Part shown: piece after piece, positions 39,096-51,274 of the stretch
Layout of the letters: the number at the start of each line of letters is the position of its first letter
Numbering within the stretch: position 1 is the stretch's first letter
Origin: Morella rubra
Lineage: Eukaryota > Streptophyta > Magnoliopsida > Fagales > Myricaceae
Assembly (NCBI GenBank): GCA_003952965.2
Contig: CM025852.1
Span: 4,000,416 to 4,064,415, forward strand
DNA length: 64,000 nucleotides
Reading direction: 5' to 3'
Program-made: the position numbers and the translations under genes
Notes under the pieces: generated by a model
The model's database searches: none
Told to the model about the DNA's origin: nothing
Seen by the model: the letters and a program-made list of their open reading frames with translations, nothing else

Positions 39096-39838
39096 TTGTA
39101 GAATTTGGCCTCCTCCGTGTCAAAAGGGGGAGTAATGTTTGTTTATGTGTTTTTGGTTGATGTGTTGGATTTTTTGGCTAACGGGATATTCTAGTTGGAG
39201 GATTACTGGAACTATGTTTTTTGTTTTTTTATATTTGCTGGAACTATGGTTTATGTTGTTGTTTTAAAGATTTTGTGGAGATATTTTGTATCTCTTGGAC
39301 AAATATGTGCTTTAATGAGTTTTATGATTTGGTAGATTATTTGTGTTCTTATTTACTTGAACAATTTAAATCTGGTAGTTGGTTTAATATCATTGATAAA
39401 TCTATTGGTTTGTATTCTATTTCTCATCACTTAGTCTATACTTTAATTTCTTTAAAATTGTCTAATATGATCATTGGTGGAGATTTTGGGTAAATGCTGC
39501 TTGAGAGGGGGAATTGCCTTCTATTTAGTTGAAAGTCATTGCTAGTCTCAGGGGGAGACATCTCAACCAAGATGAGATTATACCTACAGTCTTTAATATT
39601 TCTTATCTTGAACTGACACTGTTTCTAATGGGTTATTTAGATATGTGTGTTTGATAAGAATGTTTTAGGTACTTATATCTCAGATTTTCGTTTATTAGCC
39701 TTACATTTTTTTTAAAAAAAAAATAGGGATTGAGTCTTTATGTAAAATATTTTTTGTGGTGGTGATCAATTGGACTCATTATTTTCTTGTTTATAGGCTA
39801 GTATAGGTTTTGTCATGAAGGATGACAAAAGGGGAGAT
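39096..39838 (+). other. Copia 3' untranslated region and polypurine tract
   Basis: Non-coding, with CAGGGGGAGACAT (about 39,549-39,561), a word common before plant copia LTRs. The polypurine tract AAAAGGGGAGAT lies directly before the LTR start TGTAAAAG at 39,839. Confidence 0.7.
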
Positions 39839-40831
39839 TGTAAAAGATTTATTGGCATTTAACGTGAAAAACTTAGAATGGGTACTCGTCACTCTTGCAT
39901 TTGTCCTTGGCTTGACCATTTTACCCAAACTCATATATAAGGTCTCCTGAAAACTTACATTCATTCTATTCATTGCAAAACTTGATTTTTTGAGAGAAGA
40001 ACGTGTGACCAGCTTATGAGTTTCAAGAATCCCTTGAAGAATCAATCACATTTTCTTTATCTTGATGGATTGTGCATAGAAGAGTGCATACGATCAGCGT
40101 ATTAGTGTGGATAGATCACCACCAATATCATTCAAGAAAGGAAGATTTCCAGATGTTGCTGGAAACATGAAGAGTGGTGGGTTGGAGTTCTTGGAGTTGC
40201 TGATTGCGTGAGGTTCATGTGCGAAGATCAACAAGGCTTCAGTTTGGTGTTTGAGTCGTCTTGCAAGCTTGTTCAGAGGTTCTGAGAATGTTGCAAGTTG
40301 CAGATCTAAGCGATTGACTTAGGAAGGGTTCGAAGGGGATAGGATTAACCTAGGTGTCTAATCGTTGAAGATCACTTTGTAACTCGAGTTTGAAAGTAGT
40401 GAAGATTCACGTTACCGACCTAGGGCCTGGAGAGTTGTTTCTCCTTAAAGAAGTTTCTTTAAGGAGTTTTTCTCTTCGTCACCAATCTCCATTGTCAATG
40501 TGGTGAATGTCGATATTCTTGATTTTGTGATTATACTAACCTCTCTTGTGTTTTGTATTGCTAAACTAATCTTTGAAGGTTCAAAGAAAGAGAGGTAACA
40601 AGAACATCTTCGTGAGGTATAGCTGGCAATAGATTAGATTTGTCTTATCTAATCGGTATTCTGTTGTTAGATTGATTGTTGATCAATTTTGTAATTGAAT
40701 CTGTAAGTTACGCTTTCCGTTGTTTATTCAGAGTCTGTTGTAGTTAATCAGCATCATACATTGTTCTTCATAGATTTTATACAGTGTTTTTACATATTGT
40801 GATTAATTTGGTTACTATCAAAATAGTCTTG
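39839..40831 (+). repeat. Copia 3' LTR, first part
   Basis: About 993 bases matching 15,148-16,230 at roughly 96% by eye, apart from one deletion of about 80 bases near its start. It ends at AATAGTCTTG, where the CACTA transposon is inserted. Confidence 0.9.
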
Positions 40832-41599
40832 CACTACAAGAAAACAGCTTTTGGGTGTCAAATTTTTTTGTCACCAAAAGTTAAAAATTTGTCACCCAAA
40901 GTTATTAGTGTCAAAAAAATTGACGCCCGTTTGACAGAAGAAGCGTGTCAACCCTTATTCTTGTGTGACAAATTCGGAGTTTCATCAGGAAATAGCGTCC
41001 GGATGCCACATCATAGGGTTCGGACGGTTTTCATTTTGTGTGACAGTTATAAATTTGTCACGAATTCCTTGTTTTTTTTCTGTATAGCCTATCTCCTCTA
41101 TCTCCGTTCTTGCCTCTTCAAATCTCCGAGCCTGATCAACAGACATTACTGATCACGATGATCCAACTTCGCGCACTGAATGGCTTAAACCACACATAAA
41201 TCTGCTTTCATCCCTCAAGACCTCTGTGAAGATCTCCATTTTGTGAATGACCTTTCCTATACTCGGGCTGTAATTGTAGCGCTTTATCTTTTCTTTTAAG
41301 TGAAGGAGAATATTGAGAAAGTTAATTTATTAAATATGAGAAATTAATAATGCATAATAAAATTTTACATAACTTACAAAATATTTTGTGCAGTATCGGA
41401 TGTCCACACGTCGTCCTTATTAGTATGTTTTTGTACATCAATGCAGGATTAATCTGATTAGTTTCTGAATCTTTCTGCACACCAAAAAATATATATACAT
41501 TAAAATCCCATAATTACATGATGCCGTAACAACAAAAATACACTTAATATTTTAGTTGATTACCATCAGAACTAGAGCGTGATGGAAAGACCAAGTGCC

Positions 41600-41933
41600 G
41601 AAGTTTGAGCAACCATCAGCTTAGCCTTATTTTGGGGTTGAGTTAGTAAAAAATGACGTATAGAAGTAAATAAAAATGTTTCATTTCTAATATTTTTACT
41701 TGAAATTCTTCAGTACTAAATAATTCGCAGATGGAACCCATCTTCCTTTTCATGTTTGGGTACGGATGCTCTAACACTTCTTTGGTGGGGAACAAAGCGT
41801 AGTACTGGTGCATTCTTTTTCGCTGCGTCCTGTACGCTGTATTTATTGTAGACATCATAGTGTTGCGATCCTCTGGTTGATCATAATTTAGTTGAAGTAT
41901 CTTGAAATAACCCATGTTAGTATAATTAAACAA
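41600..41933 (-). pseudogene. CACTA TNP1-like (Transposase_24 type) fragment
   Basis: A 96-codon open piece containing KRMHQYYALFPTKEVLEHPY followed by CELFSTEEFQ. This resembles the plant En/Spm TNP1-like domain (hydrophobic-aromatic helix, then P...W/M...FSSEEFQ). It sits where the second transposase gene of CACTA elements is expected, between TNP2 and a terminus. Moderate confidence by pattern only. Confidence 0.55.
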
Positions 41934-42119
41934 TAATTAATAAAAAGAAGTCTAATTTTTACTAAGTTACACTTACAAATACTTTGTTCATGACGTAAGA
42001 CTTAACCTCATCGGAGACTTTGGACCAGTTGACCACATCTAATGGAACATGTGATCAACACATAATTACATGTATTTAAAAAATTAACATTAAAGTTAGT
42101 TTGAAATACTTACACGCAC

Positions 42120-43430
42120 AACTACTCTGCAGGATGCCATGGGTTGACCGATGTAAGAGATGGTAAATTATTGTCTACTCCATTTGAAGGAGTCACAACT
42201 GCTCTAGTCCTTGGGATGATTGCTAGCACCAACTGATCTAGCTCCTGAATCACAATGAAGACATTTTCCTCCAACTGCCATGACGATGTCCTGTGACTGC
42301 ACAAGCAAAACAAGTGAGAAACTCTATTATTGTCAAAGAAATAAAATATGAAAGTATGAAATAAACATAACATAAACAACAGAGATTCGTAAAATCACTT
42401 TAATAATCAAAGTCGGACTCTTCGGAGCTATCACTATCCTCACTATCATCACAAGACTCGACATCACTGTCCGATATTGATGTAGCACGATGTCGTGTCT
42501 CAATGTCATTCATCGTGTCTCAGTGTCATGCTAAAATCATGTTAAAATTGCTGGAAAAAAAAAAAACTGACTCGTTCTCCGGTATGCTTCGGGTTAGACA
42601 CTCTGCTCTAATGGTCGTATCATCTCTTCTTTACGGTGCGGGTTATCAAGTCCTTCTAGTCTTTTTGTGGCTATCCCAACGGGCATATCTTGACCCATCT
42701 TGGTAAGCATAGAACACTTTACCATATTATCTGTGTTTGCTAACAAACTGTCAATTTTGAAGACCACAGTTTTTTTGCTCAAGTGTTCCTTTGTCTCCCG
42801 AGAACACTGTTTTCTGCTCCTAAAGTTAAAGCAATGATCTTCCCCAGGTACAGTGGTCTCCCAAAATAACCATCACTGCTATTTTGTGTACTATGAAATT
42901 GTTCATGTTGACTTGTATGAAACCAAAGTCCATTAATTATGCATCCAGAATAGGAAAGTACTCGTTAATCTAGTTTGGATGCCAGTGCATATAATCATCT
43001 AACACCTGCCGGATAGTCATTGAACATCATTTGTAGTGAAAATAATATAAATGTACGATACATTAAAATAAATAAATTAAACAAAAAAATAGCTATACTT
43101 TCTACATAGGTAATAGATACCTTTTTTTCAAAACCACGAAGGGAATTCTTCTTTGTGCCTTCAATTAAAATCTACTTGTGATTGCTATCTGAGTTCGTGT
43201 AGATGCTCGCTGCGAACAAATATTTGTAAAACAAACGCACTACCAAAACTTTGAAAAACAACAATGAAATGACCGAAAGTCGTATATTCTACATGTGGGT
43301 CGAGTTCTGCACAGTTGTTAAGTACATACCACTCTGCTTTAGTGAACATCTTCCTATTCAAATCGTGGCCCTTGCCTGCTCCTAACGGACAAACATTCCA
43401 TCAAACACAAAAGAGGTCCATCTATCCTCC
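42120..43430 (-). pseudogene. CACTA TNP2-type transposase C-terminal remnant
   Basis: On the reverse strand, near 43,370-43,290, LNRKMFTKAEWYVLNNCAEL matches the style of the region after the TNP2 catalytic core in plant CACTA transposases. A VFYAYQDGSRYARW-like piece follows near 42,710. An acidic run (DSEDSDSSEESDFD) lies near 42,470-42,405 and PRTRAVVTPSNGVDNNLPS near 42,160-42,220. Many stops break it. The catalytic core of the transposase is not recognisable, so the element could not mobilise itself. Confidence 0.5.
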
Positions 43431-44390
43431 TTGGTAATCAACATCACAGCATTGTGCCCGACGCACAACGCTGAATATGCATCCGAAGGACAAAATGAGA
43501 GCGCTATCAAAATTTCTAACTAATTCATGCACAATGACGAGAACATTTATGTATAATTACAGATAGTCAAACCACAAACTTCCACAAAACAAAAGCAATA
43601 TTAAATAAACTTCAAGCACAACTGTCTGAACTGATTAACAGCCATCAACACAACCAATAATACAAAACGCAATCATTTCGTGAAGCTACGTCCACACACC
43701 CTGAGGTACGTCCAAACGATTTGAATTACCAAAAAACACATTCGGATGGCTACAGTAAACGTCTGGACTGCGATTGTCAAAGAATAGATCCTTCGACAAT
43801 ACATCTTCCACAGACCGATTTCAATCCCGAAATAACACATTTTACACCACCATTTCACACCCAATCAACACCAAACATATTTCTAATCTACTCAAAGCAT
43901 TAAACAATCAAACATCAATCAAAACAACACATTTTTACTCAAACTAACAAAAATCGTAAATATACCTTACCTCAAAACGCTTCCAAATCTCACACTTCAA
44001 ATAAAACTACTTCAATCTATGGTTGAACCTCCTTCTATCAGCCTACAATGATTCTTCAAGAAGAAACTCGAAAAATGATGGATTGGGGAGGATTTGAGAG
44101 TATATCGAGTGAATGATAACTCTTTGGGTTTCAACACTTTCATTCTCTATAAAAGCCGTTCGGAAGTGTAAAAGTGACGTCTGCATGCCTTGCACGAAAA
44201 TTTTGGCGTGAAAAGTTACCGCCAACAATTTCATGTCCGTCCGGACGTTACTCCACAACTACATGAATCTGTTTGCCAACAAACGACCCTATTTTTAAAG
44301 GAAAGAAACGACGCCGTCTTTAAAGCCAACCGTCCAGACGGTGAAGAATAAAATCAAACAAATTATTCGAACATGCCAGCAACACCATTT
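43431..44390. other. CACTA internal and subterminal-like sequence
   Basis: No clear protein. From 44,140 to 44,340 the sequence carries CG-containing words (CCGTTCGGAAG, GTCCGTCCGGACG, CCGTCCAGACGG) that recur near both CACTA ends, suggesting promoter or transposase-binding repeats. Confidence 0.45.
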
Positions 44391-44449
44391 TAGCCTTTTT
44401 GGTTGTGCTTTCTAGCCTTGATTCATTGTGCTTCCTATGTGTCATCTCT

Positions 44450-44625
44450 ATCCACAAGTTATCTCTATCTACATTTATCTACATACTTCACCTCTATCAA
44501 ATTCATCTCTATCCACAATTCATCCCTATCCACAATTCATTTCTATCCACAATTCATCTCTATCTACAATTCATTTCAATCCATAATTCATCTCCATCCA
44601 TAATTATCTGTATCCACAATTCCAA
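44450..44625. repeat. Minisatellite, unit about 17-18 bp (CTATCCACAATTCAT type)
   Basis: About nine imperfect units of CTCTATCCACAATTCAT. The reverse-complement array is at 51,770-51,920 (GATAGAGATGAATTGTGG). It is an internal part of the gypsy LTR and appears in both copies. Confidence 0.9.
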
Positions 44626-45229
44626 AAATCGACCTATCTCGCTTTTGAAAAATAAAGTCTCAAATGTGTGATGAATCCACATATTAGTAGAATAAAAATC
44701 CGTGGTTCGATTTTCGAGAAAAAAAATGTCCTACTTGCTTAAAAATTAAATTGATCCAATACGTGCCCTTAACCTTCTCAAAACACTCAGTTGCATGTGA
44801 ACTCCAATTCTAATTGAATCATGTCCTAATCATGGTTTCAAAACTTAGTATCTCATGTACAAAATAATTTCTCTTAGTCAGTAAAGTGTCCCCTAAATGC
44901 ACTACCAATCACAAACAGATATCATAACAATATGCATGTGATGTTAAAAGCTTGGGTTATGACAAAAGACCAAGAGATGAGACGTCTGTTTATTCACTAA
45001 AACTAAGTCGTTTTACTTACAGTTCGAATGTTAAATGAGACGTCCAAACAGTTATTTGGATAAGAGACATCGTTTTAGATTATGCGCAAATGGTATGTGA
45101 CACCGAGCATACAGGAAATTCCTGACAGTTTATTTTTTTACAGATTAAAAAATATCTAAATGCCACCATTTGTCATCTACTCATTTGCTGAGAGCTCTAG
45201 CAATAGGATCCTTAGAGTCAAGAGGATTA

Positions 45230-46266
45230 CATAACGCGAGAGAAGCGGCTGGCCTAGCCACAGGCTGAGTTCCTTAGCCTATCATTCATCGTGGAGCGTG
45301 AGGTTTACATGGCTGACTTCGAGGAGCTGAAGTATTAGGGTTAGAGTATAGGTGATATTTTGGATGATTAGTGTTAGACTCGGTATCTAAAGAAGGGAGG
45401 CGTGGTATTTGTAGATTTGGTCCGGGAGTTTTACGCAGCACTGTTGGAGTGTCATTGTATGCGGAGTGACCTTCCTATTGTTAGCAAATATCCAGGCTGC
45501 ATTTTTGGGGCTGCAGAATCTGATTGGAGCATATCCTACAGTAGAGATGGAGAACAAGCCAGATGCGGAAGACATCTTCCGTACATTGATGGGCCAGGAC
45601 GTGGTGGTCGTCGAATCCTTCGTAAAATAGAAGTTCATGCTCCCATTTTGGCGTATTCTGCATCTAATCTTTACATGCGCTATAGTGAGAGGCGAGCTGA
45701 TGCTATACGTGGCTAGAGGAGGTATTGTGATTTGCTGCTATACATCTTCCTGACTCTTCGGTCTGAAGCGAAGATTAGTTCAGGTACTGTGTTGCCGTAC
45801 AGTCTACTCCAGACGCACTTCATTCATATTGTGGGCTGCATTGATAGTTCAGACAAGGAAAGGAAGGCACCTATCGATCCTATCTGTCAGACTACTTTGA
45901 GTTGTTCTGAAGCTCAGATTAGGCACAACAGCAATCGAGGATCCTGCTCTCGAAGAGTCGCAGCTAGAGGAATAGCCCTCTTCTCAAGATGTCAAGGAGC
46001 GACCAGCCTGAGCCAATGCTTGGATGACGGACTTGAAGGAGATGGTTGGTGCTACTATTTTACTGACGCATCAGTTTTGCGTCGGCTTGGAGACCCGTTT
46101 GACCGATATGGAATCTCGAATGGCGGGACTACAACCATTTCTCATTGCCACTCCAGGCACCTTGCGTAAGATGTTGAGGAGGTTAAGCGCTATTGAGGAT
46201 CAGATGGGGAAGATTAGCGAGCACCCAGGGGACAGATCTACTGAGCCCGATTCAAGCCATGATTAG
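45230..46266 (+). pseudogene. CACTA cargo ORF (plant transposon protein-like), broken
   Basis: Reads EVYMADFEELKY, then VFVDLVREFYAALLECHCMR (open piece 45,402-45,716). Next come frame-shifted sequence rich in hydrophobic helices and a C-terminal piece 46,024-46,266 with LETRLTDMESRMAGLQPFL and EDQMGKISEHPGD, a likely short coiled coil. The VDLVREFYAAL word is typical of the putative plant transposon protein domain. It lies in the inverted segment, so its original direction was opposite to the gypsy element and the same as the CACTA transposase remnants. Confidence 0.55.
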
Positions 46267-46711
46267 GAGTTTTATGACTTTTATGTTATGTTTTCATTGT
46301 CATGTATATTTATGGTCATACTGGATATTTATGTTTGACATTTTAGTATAGTTTGTATTTGAATATTTATTTTAATTTCGCTTTATGATGGTTATTACAT
46401 ACTTTTTTTATGGTTTTAATATTTATGTTTGGATATGTTAAGTAAAAAGGAATATTAATTACATACGTTATTTAAAATAATTATCTAACTCTATTAATAC
46501 GGTATTAAGAAATGAAATACTATTATCATGTTAAAAATAAATGAGACGGGAGCATTCGGACGTTTGACAGACCGTTTGCACGGTCTGTCTGTCTAAACAG
46601 TGAGTTTATTAAATGGAAAACAGTGTCGTACTTTTCAAAAAAGTAGGTTCGCACAGTTTTCAGTATTGTGTGGACAACCGTGTGATAAAATGACATCGTT
46701 AAGTTGTATTT
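46267..46711. other. CACTA-type AT-rich sequence
   Basis: AT-rich with GCATTCGGACGTTTGACAG and ACCGTTTGCACGGTCTGTC (46,550-46,595), related to the CACTA subterminal words. No gene. Confidence 0.4.
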
Positions 46712-48412
46712 AAACCTAGAGAAGCATGAAGTATCGAACCATAGGAGTTTCAGCGGTGACTCACCAAAGCTGTATTCTTGCAGCTGCTATAGGTTGCTAG
46801 GTGTCGATGTGAGGTGAAAGTAGCCTTTTGACTCACTAAATTAGCCTAGACACGTGTCGCGATGTGACGAACCAAGCTTGTCTATAAATAAGGGGGTGGC
46901 CGGCCATTTAAACCTACACCATCTCATCCTAAATTGTGAGTTAAGCTTGAGATTAGTAGAGAAGTAAAGTAGAAGCAAGAAGGAGGAAATCGCTTAGTGA
47001 AGATTAGTGAAGATCAAACACTCTTAGAGGTAAAGTTTAGTTTGATTATCTTTAATTTCAATTCTTAAGTTTTCAAGATGAATTGTGAATGTCTTGTATT
47101 TCTTATTCTAACATCTCTTGATGTTGTTGAGTTCTTTCTATTCTTCCTATTTTTCTTAATGTTCTTCGTGTTCTACGCATTCTTGACGAAGAACAAGCTC
47201 GTCATTTCGAAAAAATATCATTTTAAAATCTCCATTCGTTTTCAAGTTGTTTTTCAACTTTGATCTGTTTCTTTTCTAAATTTTTCCAAAAGTTGTTTTT
47301 CAAAGCTTGAACATATTTCTTTCCCTCTGATTTCAATACTTTTCATGTCAAAATTAGTGTTTTTTACATGGTGATTAAGCCGATTTTTAACCGGGAAGTC
47401 AAAGTGTTGTTTTTGCCTTTACAACACTTTCCTTTGAGAAATTTTTTATAATGTCCCAATTATGGAAACAAGTTAAGGTGTTGCATATCATATATGAGAT
47501 GCATACTTAACATGTACGTAGAAAGGAATATTTTGATGTTCAAGTATGGTTATTTATATGTGGATATTAAGTTGATATGAGACATGCATATTTAATGTAA
47601 TACTGTAAATACATGATAGTATTGTGCACAAGAGGATGTGTTCACTTGTTGTGACATTCTAGCCACTCCTTCGTACGCAGAAAGTTCCTCTATGAGGATA
47701 CCGTATTTTACTCTGGGAGTAACGCCGCAAAATATAGGCCATGTTCTACTCTTGGAGTAATGTTGCAAAACATAGAGGTTACTTATAATCAGTCACTCTG
47801 GCCAAGTGATTCACTCTGAAGAGTGAGAGGAGTGGTGGTTGAAAAATGGAAAAGATCATTATTTAAGAATTGAGTTTTCTTCTGTTTTGAGATTTTATTA
47901 ATGAACGGGTTTTCTTCAATATCTTGTTCTTGTATCTGCTGTTTGTCTAACCACTAGCTTTACTGAGTCATTTGGACTCACCATTGTTTGTTAAATTCTT
48001 TTAGCAGATGTTCAGAATGTACCTAGGAGAATTTACTTAGACTTTGACTCATGAGGTCTTGATACTAAGCTGGTAGTTGGGTCTGGGTCACTGAGAACCT
48101 AGACATCATTGTTGAGAGCGTCCTGATTATATTTACTAGCGACGATGAAGAAGAAGAGTAGAAGAGAATAAGATAAAGACCTATGTAGATTGTATTGAAT
48201 TTAGTAATTATTCTGCCATGTTTTGTAGACGTACATAGAAAGCAGAATTGATACTCTTTTGTGATACAAAGGTTGAAATAAAGGTCTTGATGATGTTTAT
48301 TTCTTAGAATCCTATTGCTTTAACGATCCTTCCACTGGCCGTAACCTCAGTTTATAGCGGCGTCCATTACTATAAGACAACGCTAGAGGTCTTCACGATC
48401 TAGGCTATTACA
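46712..48412 (+). repeat. Gypsy LTR 1, second part
   Basis: Matches 53,216-54,942. It has the TATA box TATAAATA at 46,883-46,890 followed by a likely transcript start region. Short frames such as 47,078-47,263 are LTR-internal and have a counterpart in LTR 2; no known product. Confidence 0.85.
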
Positions 48413-48414
48413 AA

Positions 48415-48426
48415 TGGTCTCAAAGC
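48415..48426 (+). promoter_or_regulatory. Gypsy primer binding site (degenerate)
   Basis: TGGTCTCAAAGC two bases after the LTR end ACA. It differs at two positions from the initiator tRNA-Met site TGGTATCAGAGC. Confidence 0.75.
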
Positions 48427-49560
48427 TGAGGTTTTGGAAAGCAAGGATCGTTAGCACTGATGTTTAGGAAAGCAGGGATAGTTTTGCATCATAATTGAGT
48501 TTTTGGAAAGCAAGAGTAGTTAGCAAAACCTAAGGAAATTGTGGGTGCTAGGAATCACAGTCACATAAATAGGAGTAGTGTGATATTTTGTTTATTGCCT
48601 TATGATTTTCGATCTTTAACATACGCTTGCATCTTTGGATATAATGGCCATCTTTGGCGATTGTGGCGAATAGTTGGAATAAGGATGGAGCAAGAAGAGT
48701 GGAAATTGTTCTTGAAAGAAGTTGATTTGATAAGTTTGCCTAGCCCCATCCCCTAGTTATGAAAGAGGTACGAAACCCTTTGTGTCTGAGAATTGGCTTT
48801 TGAACATAAAGGAGCTATTGTAGGTGTTATAGTGTATTGATGATCAAATGATACGATTTGCCATGTATCAACTGAGAGGAGAAGCTAAGAGGTGGTGGCA
48901 AGCCAAGAAGGAACTCTTGAAAATAGAGTGGACTTAGGAGCAATTTAAGAAGGAATTTCTAGGTCGTTATTTTCTTGAAAAGATCAGAGAGCCAAAGCCC
49001 AGGAATTTTCTACCTTAAGTCAGGGAACAAGGTCAGTAGTTGAGTATGCTACAAAGTTCATAGAATTATCTCGATTTGCTTTATATTTGATTCCTGATGA
49101 GGGCAAGAAATCCCGTAAGTTTGAGACAGGATTACAGTCTCGTATTAAGGATAGAATTTGTTGCCATAAGCTTGAAAATTTTCAGCTTCTAGTGGATCGA
49201 GCCTCGATTGTGGAATATACTTTGCAGGATAGTGCAATTCTTTATGAACAAAGTAAGAAACGATCTTTCCAAGGAAAGAATTCCCACGGATAGTCACCAA
49301 GGAAGAGAGGAGGCAATTTTGGGATCAAAGGCAACATACAAGGAAATAGAAGAAATAGTCCTAGTGCTACAGAGATAACTTGTTTTTATTGTGGAAAGTT
49401 AGGTCATTATGCTCAAGATTGTAAAGTGAGGCAAGGATTCTCTCAAAATGTGCGTAGTAATCTAGTTACTAACCCTGGTATTCATCAAAGAGGAAACCTT
49501 GGAAATCAACAGAGGGGAATTGGACTGGCTAAGGTGTTTGCTTTATCTATGGAAGAAGCA
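48427..49560 (+). pseudogene. Gypsy gag remnant
   Basis: Recognisable capsid region: QMIRFAMYQLRGEAKRWWQA, EQFKKEFLGRYFLEKIREPK (about 48,840-48,990). The open piece 49,087-49,293 follows (MIPDEGKKSRKFETGLQSRI). An intact CX2CX4HX4C zinc knuckle is at 49,381-49,422 (CFYCGKLGHYAQDC). In-frame stops near 48,936, 49,018 and 49,292 break the frame. Typical of plant Ty3/gypsy chromovirus-like gag. Confidence 0.85.
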
Positions 49561-49639
49561 TAGTAGGATGAGAACGTGATGATAGGTATTTTTCCCTCTC
49601 TTCTGGAGTAGTAAAAGATATAAGTGCTATGCATTCCCT

Positions 49640-49870
49640 TATTTCGCATAATTGCGTAAATTGACTTGGGTTATTGATAGAACCTTTTATTTGTTAGACT
49701 TGATATGGTAACTGTATTGGAGATAAGTAGTATGTGTACAAGGAAGATTAAGAATTGTCCAATGGAGATAGAAAGACAAAGATTATCTATAGATTTGATT
49801 ATCTCAGATATGAGAAATTTTGATGTGATCCTTGGAATGGATTGGTGGACCCTAGTAACGTATAGGCGAT
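49640..49870 (+). pseudogene. Gypsy protease fragment
   Basis: Reads KIKNCPMEIERQRLSIDLII then MRNFDVILGMDWW at about 49,745-49,850, the C-terminal part of a retroviral-type aspartic protease. The DTG active-site part is not recognisable. Downstream reverse transcriptase is absent. Confidence 0.75.
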
Positions 49871-50250
49871 GATCAATTGGCCAAGGCTAGTTAATGCGTT
49901 TTGAGATTCTTAGTCTTTTAGGCTTGATTTTACAGGAGATTCGTTGCAGGTTAATTTTGAGGATATATGCCCTTTTAGGATATGAAGTATGTTGAATATG
50001 AGAACGAGGAGATGGTTAGAATTGATAAAAGACTGTGATTGAAGATTAATAGGTCCTGATGTTAAATCAAAGTCAGAGGATTAGGCTTAAATTTGATCTA
50101 AATAAAGGTCTTGATCTTGATTCCATTGAGGCTTAGGAAATTAAAACTTTTGAGGTTGTTTTGAGGATAATAGATTCTGATTAGTTTTGGGATTGATATT
50201 GTTAAATTTGGATCTTAGATCTGAAAGTCCGAGGTGATGAAGTTATTATC

Positions 50251-50390
50251 GTTGAGGTTTGATTAAGCTATGATAGATTTAATCCATGGTATCATTGAGG
50301 TTTGATTAAGCTATGATAGATTCGATCCGTGTTATCATTGAGGTTTGATTAGGCTATGATAGATTTGATTTGTACTTGTCATTGAGGTTC
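50251..50390 (+). repeat. Tandem repeat, 43-bp unit, about three copies
   Basis: Three near-identical units of ATTGAGGTTTGATTAAGC... (43-44 bases) within the degenerate part of the gypsy internal region where reverse transcriptase would be. A fourth partial unit follows (ATTGAGGTTCC). Confidence 0.9.
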
Positions 50391-50639
50391 CTAAAAGATA
50401 AAATAGTGCATGAGCAAGGAATCGAGGAATTTATTGGAGGGTACCATCTTTGGAGTTAGGAAAGAAACGCATCTAAAAAGGTATACTGCACTAGATATTG
50501 CTATTATGAATCCTTATTGACACCATTAGGATTGATTATTGCATCAAAAACCTTTTATGGATTTAATGAATAGGATTTTTTGGGAGTTTTTAGATCAATT
50601 TTGATGTAATGGTTCATTGGAGATTAAGAAAAATTATGG

Positions 50640-51274
50640 AGATTAAATGCAGATTGTGTGATAGATGATAGGATCTGAAATCGTACAAAATACTTGTGAA
50701 AAGATAGAACTGATCAAAGAAAGGTTGAAGGTAGCTCAAAGTGGACAAAAGAGTTATACTGACAAATGATAGACGACTGTTAAAATTTGAGGAAAAGGAT
50801 AAAGTATTCTTGAAGGTGATTCATATGAAAGAAGTTAGGAGATTTTAAAAGAAAGGGAAGTTGAGGCCCCGATATGCTGGACCATTTGAGATTTTACGAA
50901 AGGTAGGGGTAGTAGCTTATTAGTTAGACTTACCCCAGAATTAGAAAGCAGTACATGATACTTTTCATATCTCCATGCTGAGGAAATATGTTTTGGATCC
51001 TTCTCCTATAATAGATTATATGCCCTTGAAAATAGAATAGAATTTAACCTATCAGGAGCAACCTGTGGTGATATTAGATAGAAAGGATAAAGAGCTGCAT
51101 AACAAGAAGATTCCTTTAGTGAAAGTGTTATGGCAGAGTCATGATATCACTGAAGCTTCATGGGAGTTAGAGGCAGACATGCGTGACAAGTATCCTCACT
51201 TGTTTGACTAACTGGTACGTCTCTTGTGTTATGCTTAAATTCTGACAACGAAATTATTTCTAAGTGAGGGAGTA
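50640..51274 (+). pseudogene. Gypsy integrase C-terminal remnant and polypurine tract
   Basis: Contains RPRYAGPFEILRKVGVVAY, AVHDTFHISMLRKYVLDPS and ILDRKDKELHNKKIPLVKVL, ending ASWELEADMRDKYPHLF, with scattered stops. This is the standard integrase end of plant Ty3/gypsy elements. The polypurine stretch AAGTGAGGGAGTA (51,262-51,274) precedes LTR 2. Confidence 0.9.

Larger units (their letters stand above)
44391..46711. other. Inverted segment spanning part of gypsy LTR 1 and CACTA sequence
   Basis: 44,391-44,964 is the reverse complement of the first part of the gypsy LTR (compare 51,275-51,918 and 53,162-53,215). The rest of that LTR continues forward from 46,712. Flipping 44,391-46,711 rejoins AAAAAGGCTA to AACCTAGAG exactly as in LTR 2. 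It also places TCTTT before the LTR start, matching the TCTTT after LTR 2. The breakpoints share TAAA. Confidence 0.8.

Noticed and set aside
44450..44625. Regularly spaced short repeats resembling a CRISPR array
   Set aside because: Units are directly adjacent with no unique spacers, and the same array occurs in the other gypsy LTR; it is a minisatellite.
44965..44980. Gypsy element inserted directly in the copia 3' LTR
   Set aside because: Only about 15 bases before the gypsy match the copia LTR tail. The sequence before that is CACTA-like, and the CACTA ends enclose the whole gypsy.
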